A stretch of 64,000 nt of DNA from CALMEC01 sp031366605 (GCA_031366605.1 JANLOO010000061.1:1-64000); one strand, 5' to 3'; numbered from the stretch's first letter, positions 43,982 through 51,825 are shown. Translations and numbers: made by a program. The notes: generated by a model from the letters alone, not told the origin.

Positions 43982-44281
43982 ATGCCTGACTACGCTGTAA
44001 TCGCCCTTGGCGGCAAGCAATACCGTGTCCGTGAGGGCGAGCGCTTGCTCGTCGACCGTCTGGCGGTCGAGCCCGGCGAGACGTTCAGCCCGAATGTGCT
44101 CGCGGTGGGGGGCGACAAGGCCATCAGCGACGGGGGCTCCGTGACCGCCCGCGTCGAGGAGCACGTGCTCGGCAAGAAGATCGTGGTCTTCACCTACCGG
44201 GCCAAGAAGGACTCCAAGAAGAAGCGTGGGCACCGTTCGCGTCTGTCGCGAATCCAGATCGAATCCATCGCGGGGGCATAA
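43982..44281 (+). CDS. rplU: 50S ribosomal protein L21
   Basis: The 99-residue protein matches L21 in size and motifs: YAVIALGGKQYRVREGERLLVDRL near the start, KIVVFTYRAKKDSKKKRGHR (RNA-binding loop) and RLSRIQIESI near the end. An upstream in-frame extension to 43949 has no family similarity, so ATG 43982 is chosen. It is the first gene of the rplU-rpmA-obg-proBA-nadD-rsfS group. Confidence 0.96.
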   Translation: MPDYAVIALGGKQYRVREGERLLVDRLAVEPGETFSPNVLAVGGDKAISDGGSVTARVEEHVLGKKIVVFTYRAKKDSKKKRGHRSRLSRIQIESIAGA

Positions 44282-44284
44282 GAC

Positions 44285-44551
44285 GTGGCACATAAAAAAG
44301 GTGGCGGCTCAAGCCGCAACGGACGTGACTCCGCCTCACAGCGGCTCGGTGTGAAGGTCTTCGCCGGGCAGGTTGTGCCGGCCGGGTCGATCATCGTGCG
44401 CCAGCGGGGCACGCGTTTCCATCCGGCCGAAGGCACCGGCATCGGTCGGGACCACACGATCTTTGCGACGGTCAGCGGCCGGGTCGAGTTCACGAACGGT
44501 CGCAAGGGCCGTCGGATCTTCGTGTACCCGGAGGCTTCGACCACCACCTAA
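44285..44551 (+). CDS. rpmA: 50S ribosomal protein L27
   Basis: The 88-residue protein begins MAHKKGGGSSRNGRDS, the conserved L27 N-terminus near the peptidyl transferase centre, followed by RLGVKVFAGQVVPAGSIIVRQRGT and DHTIFATVSGRV. There is no extra cleaved N-terminal extension of the Firmicutes type. It starts at GTG 44285, 3 bases after rplU. Its TAA stop is within the left edge of the repeat element. Confidence 0.96.
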   Translation: MAHKKGGGSSRNGRDSASQRLGVKVFAGQVVPAGSIIVRQRGTRFHPAEGTGIGRDHTIFATVSGRVEFTNGRKGRRIFVYPEASTTT

Positions 44552-44717
44552 GCGGTCGCTCTCATAAGTACACCAACGTATTCCGGCTGCAAACCGTCGC
44601 CAGGCTTTGTCCTCGGTCCCACCGTTATGGGCACCGATAGCGGCGGGACACTGCGTCCTCGCCTGACTCGGTTTTCGCGCGGGATACGTCGCCGTACTTA
44701 CGAGAGCGACCACTAGG
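44547..44717. repeat. Inverted-repeat structured element, copy A (between rpmA and obg)
   Basis: The left arm from 44554 (GGTCGCTCTC) pairs perfectly with the right arm GAGAGCGACC (44702-44711), and TAAGTAC/GTACTTA and CGTAT/ATACG continue the stem inward. The 83-nt core (44583-44665) differs from that of copy B (49917-49999) at only four positions, and can form GTCCCACCGTTAT with ATAGCGGCGGGAC. It contains no protein-coding frame. It starts within the rpmA stop codon and ends 10 bases before obg. Confidence 0.88.
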
Positions 44718-44726
44718 CGTCGGGCG

Positions 44727-45662
44727 GTGGTCTTCACCGATCGGGCAAAGATCAATGTCTCGGGTGGCCACGGCGGCGGCGGTGCCGTCTCATTCCGTCG
44801 TGAAGCCCACACGCCACGGGGCGGACCCGATGGCGGCAACGGCGGGCGCGGTGGATCCGTGTTTCTTGTGGCGGATCCGACCGTCGAGGACCTGTCGCGG
44901 TTCCGGCACGCCGTCCACCATGCGGCGCGTCCCGGGGAGCCCGGCGCCGGGCGCAAGCGTCATGGCAAAGCCGGCGTCGACATCGCGTTGGCGGTGCCGG
45001 TTGGCACCCGGGTGATCCGCGACGATGCGACGATCGCGTTGCTGGATGCTCCGGGAGAGCGCGCCGAAGTCGCACGGGGCGGCGAAGGCGGTGTCGGCAA
45101 CGTCGCGTTCCGCTCATCGACCCACCAGGCGCCACGCGAGTCGGTGCCGGGCACGCCGGGTGACGAGACCTGGCTGATGCTCGAGCTGCGAATGTCGATT
45201 GATGTCGCGATCGTGGGACTTCCGAACAGTGGGAAGAGTTCTCTGCTGCACGCGTTGACTGGTGCGCCGGTCGTCGTGGCGGTCTATCCGCGCTCAACCA
45301 AGGAACCCGCGTTCGGCCCGCTCGAAGACGATTACGGCCACCAGTACCTGCTGGTGGACCTGCCCGGGGTGGACGAGCGCGGTGAGCCGCGTCGTGATGG
45401 GCGCCTGGGCCAGCTGGAACGCGCTCGCGCGATCCTGCACTGCGTGGATGCGACGGATGTTGAGACACTCGACGAGCGGGTGGCCCTGGTCCGAGCGACG
45501 GTGCTGGGTCTCGCGCCCGATGACGTCAGAGAGGTCGTGGTCGCCACCCACGCTGATCCTGACGCGCCGCCCGCAGGGGTTGATGCGGCAGTCGACCTGG
45601 CGACGGGCGACGGGGTCGACGTCTTGCGGACCCGTTTGATGGCACTCCTCAAGAGGGACTGA
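44727..45662 (+). CDS. obgE: Obg-family GTPase, short and divergent
   Basis: Obg is a ribosome-assembly and stress-linked GTPase. The 311-residue protein has the glycine-rich Obg fold (residues 1-155) with GGHGGGGAVSFRREAH and GGPDGGNGGRGG. The GTPase domain has G1 GLPNSGKS (164-171) and G3 DLPG (211-214). The usual NKxD base-recognition motif is replaced by THAD (274-277), the stretch after DLPG is shortened, and the C-terminal OCT domain is missing. It starts at GTG 44727, right after repeat copy A. Confidence 0.9.
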   Translation: MVFTDRAKINVSGGHGGGGAVSFRREAHTPRGGPDGGNGGRGGSVFLVADPTVEDLSRFRHAVHHAARPGEPGAGRKRHGKAGVDIALAVPVGTRVIRDDATIALLDAPGERAEVARGGEGGVGNVAFRSSTHQAPRESVPGTPGDETWLMLELRMSIDVAIVGLPNSGKSSLLHALTGAPVVVAVYPRSTKEPAFGPLEDDYGHQYLLVDLPGVDERGEPRRDGRLGQLERARAILHCVDATDVETLDERVALVRATVLGLAPDDVREVVVATHADPDAPPAGVDAAVDLATGDGVDVLRTRLMALLKRD

Positions 45663-45669
45663 CTCCGCC

Positions 45670-46773
45670 GTGGCCGTCTTCGTCGTCAAAATCGGGACGT
45701 CCACCTTGGTGGACGCAGCCGGGAGGTTTCGCGACGATGTGCTCGATGCGCGCGTGCGGGATCTGGTGCGCATCCAGCGCCAGGGCCATCAGCCGGTGCT
45801 CGTGACCAGTGCCGCGATCGCATGTGGGCTCGCCGCGCTGGGTATCAGCGAGCGCCCGACCGCGCTACCGGACCTGCAAGCGGCATCTGCGGTGGGGCAG
45901 GGGGTGCTGTTTGAACGGTATCTGCTGGCGTTCCGCACCCACGAGGTCGTGCCCGCCCAGGTGCTCCTGACCTCGCGCGACCTCGAACGCCGTTCGTCCT
46001 ACGTCAACGCGCGCAACACGCTCCTTCGCTTGATCGAACTCGGGACCATCCCGGTCATCAACGAGAACGACACGACGACGACCGACGACATCACGTTCGG
46101 CGACAACGACGTGCTGGCGGCCCAGGTGGCGATCCTGCTGCGCGCCAGGTGGCTGGTGCTCCTGACCGATCGTGACGGCCTGTACGCGCCAGGGGCGGAC
46201 GGCCCGGTGCTGATCGGTGACGTGCCTGCCGAAACCGCCCCCGATGAGGTCGAGCTGGCGCCACTCGTCGGGTCAGGCCACGGCCGGGGCGGCATCTCGA
46301 GCAAGATCGCGTCGGCGAGCATGGCGACCGCCGCCGGCATCACCTGTGTCATCGCCAACGGCGCCGAGGACGGTGTCCTGACACAGGTTGCCCATGGTGG
46401 TCACGTGGGAACGCGGTTTCCGCCTGCCCTGCGGCCCCGGTCGGCGTTCAAGCTGTGGCTGCGCTACGCCAAACCGACGATGGGCCAGATCGACGTCGAC
46501 GCAGGCGCCGCCCGGGCGATCGAGTCGCGCGGAACATCGCTGCTGGCGGTCGGCGTCACCGGATCGCGCGGTGTGTTCGCCGCCGGCGACGCGGTTGAGG
46601 TCGCCGACCCCGCGGGACGGGTCATCGGCAAGGGCATCAGTGGGTTGTCGGCACAGGAGGTGCGTCAGGTCGCCGGGTTGTCGACGGTCGACGTGCGTTC
46701 GCGGCTGCCCGGTGCGCCCGATGAGGTCATCCACCGCGATCAGCTGGTGCTGGTCGGAGCGGATGTGGTGTAG
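45670..46773 (+). CDS. proB: Glutamate 5-kinase
   Basis: ProB phosphorylates glutamate, the first step of proline synthesis. The 367-residue protein has the amino-acid kinase core: VVKIGTSTLVDAAGRF, LVTSAAIACGLAALG, PVINENDTTTTDDITFGDNDVLAA and LLTDRDGLY. A C-terminal PUA domain contains SRGTSLLAVGVTG and VIGKGISGLSAQEV. It begins at GTG 45670, 7 bases after obg, and is followed by proA. Confidence 0.95.
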   Translation: MAVFVVKIGTSTLVDAAGRFRDDVLDARVRDLVRIQRQGHQPVLVTSAAIACGLAALGISERPTALPDLQAASAVGQGVLFERYLLAFRTHEVVPAQVLLTSRDLERRSSYVNARNTLLRLIELGTIPVINENDTTTTDDITFGDNDVLAAQVAILLRARWLVLLTDRDGLYAPGADGPVLIGDVPAETAPDEVELAPLVGSGHGRGGISSKIASASMATAAGITCVIANGAEDGVLTQVAHGGHVGTRFPPALRPRSAFKLWLRYAKPTMGQIDVDAGAARAIESRGTSLLAVGVTGSRGVFAAGDAVEVADPAGRVIGKGISGLSAQEVRQVAGLSTVDVRSRLPGAPDEVIHRDQLVLVGADVV

Positions 46774-46782
46774 GTTTTCGCG

Positions 46783-48054
46783 GTGGCATCGGTGGACGTC
46801 AAATCCCTGGAAGGTCTCTGTCAGCAGGCAAAGCGTGCGTCCATCGCGCTGCGCGGAATGACCGCGGCCCGTAAGAACGAAGTGCTGCACGAGATGGCTG
46901 ACGCACTCGTGCGACGGACCGACGAGATCATTCGCGAGAACGATCTGGACGTCGCTGACGCCAAGGCCGCGCACCGACCCGGTGCGATGGTCGACCGCCT
47001 GATGCTCGACGCGGATCGCATCATGGCGATGGCGCGGGGCATTCGGCAGGTTGCGGCCCTGCCCGACCCGGTCGGCGAGGTCGAGGAGGGCAAGCAGTTG
47101 CCCAACGGCCTGCAGCTCGTCAAGAAACGTGTGCCGCTGGGCGTTGTCGCGGTCATCTATGAGGGTCGTCCCAACGTCACATCGGATGCCGCGGCGCTGT
47201 GCATCAAGAGTGGGAACGCCGCGATCCTGCGGGGCAGCAGCATCGCGCGTCGCTCCAACGGGATGATCGCGGACGTGTTGACCCGGGCGCTCAACGAGGC
47301 CGATGCACCGCCCGGTGCGATCGTCAACGTCGAGGGCGACTACGACCAGTTGCGTCAGCTCATCCAGATGAAGCATCTGGTCGATCTGGTCATTCCGCGC
47401 GGTGGCGAGGAGCTCAAGGGCTTCCTGGTGGAGCACGCGACGGTGCCGGTCATCTACGCGGCATCGGGCAACAACCACGTGTACATCGACGCGGACGCCG
47501 ACGTGCAGAAGGCCGTCAAGATTGTCGCCAACGCCAAGGTCCAGCGCCCCGGGACCTGCAACGCGGCCGAGACGTTGTTGGTGCATCGCGACGTGGCTGG
47601 GGTTGCGTTGCCGGCGGTGGTCGCGGCGCTCGGGCCGCACGGGGTCGCACTTCGGGTGTGCGCCGCCAGTCGCCAGGTGCTGGGCGCGGCGGCTGAAGGT
47701 CTGGCGGATGCCACCGAGCTGGACTACGCGACCGAGTTCCTGGACCTGACGATGGCGGTACGTGTTGTCGAGAACCTTGACGAGGCCATCGAGCACATCA
47801 GCCGGTATGGCTCGGGCCACAGCGAGGCCATCGTCACCCGTTCGCTCGCCGCCGCACAGGAATTCGAGGCCGGCGTCGATGCCGCATGCGTCTACATCAA
47901 CGCGTCGACGCGGTTCACCGATGGCGGCGAGTTCGGCATGGGCGCCGAGATCGCCAACTCCACGCAGAAGCTCCACGCCCGTGGCCCGATCGGCCTGCGT
48001 GAGCTGACCACCATGAAGTACGTCGTCACCGGAGACGGTCACGTCCGAAGTTAG
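46783..48054 (+). CDS. proA: Gamma-glutamyl phosphate reductase
   Basis: ProA reduces gamma-glutamyl phosphate to glutamate semialdehyde, the second step of proline synthesis. The 423-residue aldehyde-dehydrogenase-fold protein has VPLGVVAVIYEGRPNVTSDAAALC, the catalytic cysteine region RPGTCNAAETLLVH, and the C-terminal ASTRFTDGGEFGMGAEIANST. It starts at GTG 46783. The next gene, nadD, seems to begin within its last 14 bases. Confidence 0.96.
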   Translation: MASVDVKSLEGLCQQAKRASIALRGMTAARKNEVLHEMADALVRRTDEIIRENDLDVADAKAAHRPGAMVDRLMLDADRIMAMARGIRQVAALPDPVGEVEEGKQLPNGLQLVKKRVPLGVVAVIYEGRPNVTSDAAALCIKSGNAAILRGSSIARRSNGMIADVLTRALNEADAPPGAIVNVEGDYDQLRQLIQMKHLVDLVIPRGGEELKGFLVEHATVPVIYAASGNNHVYIDADADVQKAVKIVANAKVQRPGTCNAAETLLVHRDVAGVALPAVVAALGPHGVALRVCAASRQVLGAAAEGLADATELDYATEFLDLTMAVRVVENLDEAIEHISRYGSGHSEAIVTRSLAAAQEFEAGVDAACVYINASTRFTDGGEFGMGAEIANSTQKLHARGPIGLRELTTMKYVVTGDGHVRS

Positions 48055-48688
48055 GCCTCGCCGGATCGGGGTGTTCGGCGGGATGTTCGATCCGCCGCAC
48101 ATCGGGCACGTCATCCTGGCGAGCGAGGCGGCGTGGCAGCTGGGACTCGACGAGGTTCGGCTGGTCGTGTGCGCGCGTCCGTCGCATCGGGCCGCGGGGT
48201 GGTGTGCTCCCGAGGTGCGGGTACGGCTGGTCCAAGCCGCAACCGCGGCCCATCCAGGGCTGTCCGCCTCACGGGCGGAGCTGGATCGGCCGGGTCCCAA
48301 CTTCATGGTCGACACCCTCAGCGACTTCGCGGCCGCGGAGCCCGACGCCGCGTTCTGGTTGCTCCTCGGGGCGGATCAGCTCACGTCGTTCGAGACGTGG
48401 CGCGATCCCGAGCGCATCGTGCAGATCGCCCGGCTTGCCGTGGCGGCGCGCGACGGCGTCGATCGGACGGACCTCCAGGCCGCCGCCGAACAGGTCGCAC
48501 CGGGCCGGGTGGACTGGGTCCAGATGCCGGGCGTTGCGGTCTCGTCGACGATGATTCGCGAGCGAATCGCCGGCGGAAGGCCGATTCGTCACCTCGTCTC
48601 GCCGCCCGTCGCGGATGTTCTCGCGGCGGAGGGGTTGGTCGAATCGTCTGTTCGCGCTACCCTGCCATCGCCATCTCGACCGACCTGA
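48041..48688 (+). CDS. nadD: Nicotinate-nucleotide adenylyltransferase, probable ACG start
   Basis: NadD adenylates nicotinic acid mononucleotide in NAD synthesis. Motifs are IGVFGGMFDPPHIGHVI (nucleotide-binding HxGH), FWLLLGADQLTSFETW and VSSTMIRERIAGG. The only canonical start, GTG 48071, would lose the first beta strand RRIGV. The frame is open back to 48017, and GGAG (48031-48034) lies 6 bases before an ACG at 48041, giving MSEVRPRRIGVFGG. I infer ACG; GTG 48071 is the fallback. It overlaps the proA stop and is followed by rsfS. Confidence 0.9.
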   Translation, partial: TSEVRPRRIGVFGGMFDPPHIGHVILASEAAWQLGLDEVRLVVCARPSHRAAGWCAPEVRVRLVQAATAAHPGLSASRAELDRPGPNFMVDTLSDFAAAEPDAAFWLLLGADQLTSFETWRDPERIVQIARLAVAARDGVDRTDLQAAAEQVAPGRVDWVQMPGVAVSSTMIRERIAGGRPIRHLVSPPVADVLAAEGLVESSVRATLPSPSRPT

Positions 48689-49074
48689 CAGACATCTCCA
48701 CCCGCGAACTCGCCGTGATCGCCGCACAGGCGGCGGACGCGAAGAAGGCCTCCGACATCGTCATCGTCGACATGCGGGATGTTGTCGCGTACACGGATTG
48801 GCTCGTCATCGCGACCGGTCAGACCTCACGGCAGACCAAGGCGATTGCCGAGGAGGTGCGCAAGCGGGTCAAAGAGGAGACCGGGCGCTTCGCCAGGCGA
48901 ACCGAAGGTGAACGCGAAGGCGAGTGGGTTCTGCTCGACTACCTGGATGCTGTGGTCCACGTGTTCACCCCGCAGTCCCGGGAGTTCTACCGCCTGGACC
49001 GCCTGTGGCGCGAAGCCCCGCAGGAGCGCTACGAACCCGAAGTTCCCGAGGGCGTCGCACCCGTCACCGGCTGA
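48685..49074 (+). CDS. rsfS: Ribosome silencing factor RsfS, probable CTG start
   Basis: RsfS binds L14 and blocks subunit joining in starvation. The family signature is SDIVIVDMRDVVAYTDWLVIATGQTS, then ADAKKAS before it and WVLLDYLDAVVHVFTPQSREFYRLDRLW. No ATG, GTG or TTG is found upstream in frame before the nadD end; GTG 48715 would remove the first helix. A CTG at 48685 overlapping the nadD TGA (CTGA) gives MTDISTRELAVIAAQ, which fits the family start and yields 129 residues. The C-terminal ~15 residues are acidic and variable. Confidence 0.92.
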   Translation: MTDISTRELAVIAAQAADAKKASDIVIVDMRDVVAYTDWLVIATGQTSRQTKAIAEEVRKRVKEETGRFARRTEGEREGEWVLLDYLDAVVHVFTPQSREFYRLDRLWREAPQERYEPEVPEGVAPVTG

Positions 49075-49082
49075 CCTCGGGT

Positions 49083-49088
49083 TATAAT
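49083..49088 (+). promoter_or_regulatory. -10 box of tRNA-Ala
   Basis: TATAAT, a perfect consensus -10, lies 11 bases before the mature tRNA-Ala 5' end. The -35 region 17 bases upstream has no clear TTGACA-like sequence. Confidence 0.6.
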
Positions 49089-49099
49089 CAGTCGTCCCA

Positions 49100-49172
49100 G
49101 GGGGATTAGCTCAGCTGGGAGAGCGTCGCGCTGGCAGCGCGAAGGTCACCGGTTCGATCCCGGTATCCTCCA
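49100..49172 (+). tRNA. tRNA-Ala (GGC)
   Basis: Acceptor GGGGGAT (49100-49106) pairs with ATCCTCC (49165-49171), with one G-U. The anticodon stem CGCGC/GCGCG carries GGC, reading GCC. The T arm contains GGTTCGATCC. CCA is not encoded. A run of five T follows at 49173-49177 as a probable terminator tail. Confidence 0.96.
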
Positions 49173-49357
49173 TTTTTGTCCTGATCCGCTCCTCAATGAC
49201 TTGCGTGTTCTTGCCTGTCAGCCCGCGCCGTCACGGGAGTCGCGATCGTCACGAAACGACGGGGCCGTGGCTCCGTCCGGTGTCACGGACGCGCGGGAAT
49301 GGCCGACCTGGCGGTCGTGTGTTTGACCTGTTGGCCATCTCAGACGATGATCTGAAT

Positions 49358-49870
49358 ATGGATGCTGCCTCCCTGCGTGAGATTCAGCGGCCGATCAAGG
49401 ACGTCTATCGCGACGACCCGTCCCAGGCACTCGTTGTCTTGCGGGCCCAGGGAACCGTCGGTGAGGGGGTGACGTGCTCCGTGACGACGGGGCAGGCCGT
49501 CGCACGCGCAGGTTTGCACCCGGCGTCGGGCGGCGATGGCGCGTCGTTGTGCTCAGGCGACATGTTGCTCGAGGCGCTCGTCGCATGTGCAGGTGTGACG
49601 CTTGCGGCGGTGTCGACCGCGCTGGCGATCGAATTGCGCTCCGGGGATGTCACCGCGGAAGGCGATCTGGACTTCAGGGGGACGCTCGGGGTCGATCGGG
49701 ATGTCCCGGTGGGGTTCCGGTCGGTCCGGCTCGCGTTCGAACTCGACACCGACGCCTCCGACGATGAGGTTGACAAGCTGATCGCGTTGACGGAGCGCTA
49801 CTGCGTCGTCTACCAGACGATCATGGGCGGCACCGCGGTCGAGGTCTCGCACACCCGCCTCGCGCACTGA
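49358..49870 (+). CDS. OsmC/Ohr-family protein
   Basis: The 170-residue protein has the OsmC fold, with the two redox cysteines in ALVACAGVTLAAVS and ERYCVVYQTI. Family members reduce organic hydroperoxides. The segment ATALAIELRSGDVTAEGDLDFRGTLG fits the group of generic OsmC proteins rather than Ohr. The start is ATG 49358; upstream the open frame has no similarity. It is convergent with the lipocalin-like pseudogene, with repeat copy B between. Confidence 0.8.
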   Translation: MDAASLREIQRPIKDVYRDDPSQALVVLRAQGTVGEGVTCSVTTGQAVARAGLHPASGGDGASLCSGDMLLEALVACAGVTLAAVSTALAIELRSGDVTAEGDLDFRGTLGVDRDVPVGFRSVRLAFELDTDASDDEVDKLIALTERYCVVYQTIMGGTAVEVSHTRLAH

Positions 49871-49880
49871 TCACGAACGG

Positions 49881-50053
49881 GCTTAGCGGTCCTCCTCGCA
49901 AATACGAACACGTTTCCCGGCTGCAAACCGTCGCCAGGCGTTGTCCTCGGTCCCACCGTTATGGCAACCGATAGCGGCAGGACACTGCGTCCTCGCCTGG
50001 CTTGAGTTTTCGCTCGGGAAACGTGCCCGTACTTACGAGAAGGACCACTTAGG
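49881..50053. repeat. Inverted-repeat structured element, copy B
   Basis: Left arm GGTCC (49888-49892) with CTCG pairs with the right arm CGAG-AAGGACC (50036-50046), and CACGTTTCCC pairs with GGGAAACGTG. The core 49917-49999 matches copy A except at four positions. Relative to copy A several stem pairs are changed on both sides. The left end is 11 bases after the OsmC stop and the right end covers the stop codon of the lipocalin-like pseudogene on the minus strand. Confidence 0.88.
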
Positions 50054-50502
50054 CCGGGTGTTGTTCGGCCCGTTTCCAGACCAACCTCGGGATGCGCGGC
50101 GTGCCTCCGCAGCGCATGGGAGCGGCGGAGAGCGTCAGGATGTCGCCCTCCAGTTGGGACGAACCGCACCTGAGTGTCGCCGATCCAGTCGGGGAGAAGG
50201 CAGACGGACACGTGGTGTTTCAAGGTACGGGATGCTTCGTCGACGGAGAGCGGGCCCGAGTAGGCGATGTATCCGCGGGCGCTGCGCTGTTCGTCGGCGT
50301 GCCGCCTTCCATGTCGCCGGAGGCATACGGCGGCCGTCCCTGCACCATCAGCTGAGCCGACATGTACCCGTCCGCGGTGTAGATGACCAGGCCAGTCGCG
50401 TCCGCGCCCATCGGGAAGGCGATCGTCCCGTCCGCGGCGGTGGCCGTGTACTCCTGCAGTTCCCACGCACCGACGAGCCTGTCGCGCGGTCCTTCAGCCA
50501 CG
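50049..50502 (-). pseudogene. Lipocalin-like domain gene with two frameshifts
   Basis: From a GTG at 50502 the frame reads RLVGAWELQEYTATAADG, MGADATGLVIYTADGYMS and ASGDMEGGTP, typical of small lipocalin-like proteins. Near 50296 a one-base deletion moves the frame: the continuation is DEQRSARGYIAYSGPLSVDE and KHHVSVCLLPDWIGDTQVRF. Near 50155 a second shift is needed for the ending GDILTLSAAPM to RIPRLVWKRAEQHPA and the stop at 50049-50051. The gene is broken unless these are sequence errors. SD-like GGAGGG precedes the GTG. Confidence 0.75.
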
Positions 50503-50756
50503 CCTGACCACCCTCCATTTCTGATCTCATAGGGATGACCACAATTGTCCGCATGGCCATTCGCCGGTGCGATGGACACGCCTCGCTCCCCGTGGAAACG
50601 TACGAGGCTCCGGACAATGTTCGACAGGACCACCCTCGCGGTACTACAGTCGGCCTCCGGGTGGAACGGCGGCAGGGCCAGTCGCGACGTGCGGCTGCAA
50701 GGGCCGGTCAATCGTTCCGGTCCGAGGGGTCCAAAACGCGAGAACGGAGGGGCGAT

Positions 50757-50945
50757 ATGTCCGAGCAGCGCTATCGGGTTGACTGTGGGACCATGCCGAG
50801 CGAGAGCGGGTGCACCCTCGTCATCGAGGGGCCTGAGGACGACGTGCTGGACGCAGCCGTCGAGCACGCGCGGTCGAAGCACGGCCACACCGAGCCCGAT
50901 GAGGTGATCAGGGCCGCGGTCAAGGGGGCGCTCGAGCCGGTGTGA
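50757..50945 (+). CDS. DUF1059 family small protein
   Basis: The 62-residue protein has the DUF1059 pattern: YRVDCGTMPSESGCTLVIEGPEDDVLDAAVEHARSKHG with two cysteines, then HTEPDEVIRAAVKGALEP. The function of the family is unknown. GGAGGGG lies just upstream of the ATG. It is convergent with a methyltransferase gene, with a strong terminator hairpin between them. The 254-base gap before it shows no other gene. Confidence 0.85.
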   Translation: MSEQRYRVDCGTMPSESGCTLVIEGPEDDVLDAAVEHARSKHGHTEPDEVIRAAVKGALEPV

Positions 50946-50951
50946 CGGCCT

Positions 50952-50993
50952 GGCGACGGGGCCGCCGGGTGACCTGCGGTGGGCCCCGTCGCC
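50952..50993. terminator. Strong bidirectional hairpin
   Basis: GGCGACGGGGCC (50952-50963) pairs perfectly with GGCCCCGTCGCC (50982-50993) around an 18-base loop. It lies between the convergent DUF1059 and methyltransferase genes. Confidence 0.8.
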
Positions 50994-50997
50994 GCCC

Positions 50998-51825
50998 TCA
51001 GCCGGCCTTGCGGGCGACGACCGCCAGCACATGCGCCGGCAATGCGATCCCGTCGGGCGACGTCGTGGCGTGTGCGGTGACGTGCTCGGTCATCTCCTGC
51101 CATGCCGCAGCCCTGGCCTCGTCGTCCAGGCGGTTCTGGAACAGACCGGCCAGCGGGCCCGCGAGGACGGCGGCCGACACCGCCTCGTCAACGTCGGTGT
51201 ACTCCATCGGTGAGTCGAGCCGAACCTCCGACTCGACGGTAAGGCCCACCTGCTCGAGCATCCGCGGGAGCACACCCGGGAGCCCGTAGAAGAACATCAT
51301 GGGGCACACCGATGAGTAGTAGGCAGCACGACGCTCGATGATGTCGATCACCGGGGACCACCACACGTTGTGGTGCGGTCCCCACACAAGCAGGAGGGTG
51401 CGGCCACCGGGGCGCAGGACACGCCCGATGTGGGTGATCGCAGCCAGCGCGTCGTAGCAGTACATCAAGGTGAAACTCGACGTGACGACATCGAAGCCGG
51501 CGTCCGGGAGCGACAGGTGTTCGGCGTCGTCGAGGTTGAACTCCAGGCGCGGGACGGCCGACCAGCGTTGGCGTGCGCGCTCGACCATCGACGGGGCGAA
51601 GTCGATGCCGGTCGTCGCACCCTCGGAGAGCCGGGCGGCCAGGGCGGCGGCGGTATGCCCGGGTCCGCATCCGACGTCCAAGCCGGTCGCATCGCGTCGT
51701 GGCTCGAGCAGATCGAGTCCGGCGTGCGTGAACAGCGACGTCCGTTCTGCCCACAGCTCGTCGTAGGCCGTGGCCACCCGCCCCCAGGCATTGCGCATCC
51801 CGGTCTTCTCGGCAGGTTCGATCAT
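50998..51825 (-). CDS. Class I SAM-dependent methyltransferase
   Basis: This 275-residue protein has the Rossmann-like SAM fold: GLDVGCGPGHTAAALAARL (motif I), TTGIDFAPSMVERAR (motif II), FDVVTSSFTLMYCYD and LRPGGRTLLLVWGP. It resembles UbiE/COQ5-type small-molecule methyltransferases; the substrate is not known. I chose the ATG at 51825 (MIEPAEKTG); a start at 51864 is also open. The gene is transcribed away from aceA. Confidence 0.85.
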   Translation of the reverse strand: MIEPAEKTGMRNAWGRVATAYDELWAERTSLFTHAGLDLLEPRRDATGLDVGCGPGHTAAALAARLSEGATTGIDFAPSMVERARQRWSAVPRLEFNLDDAEHLSLPDAGFDVVTSSFTLMYCYDALAAITHIGRVLRPGGRTLLLVWGPHHNVWWSPVIDIIERRAAYYSSVCPMMFFYGLPGVLPRMLEQVGLTVESEVRLDSPMEYTDVDEAVSAAVLAGPLAGLFQNRLDDEARAAAWQEMTEHVTAHATTSPDGIALPAHVLAVVARKAG

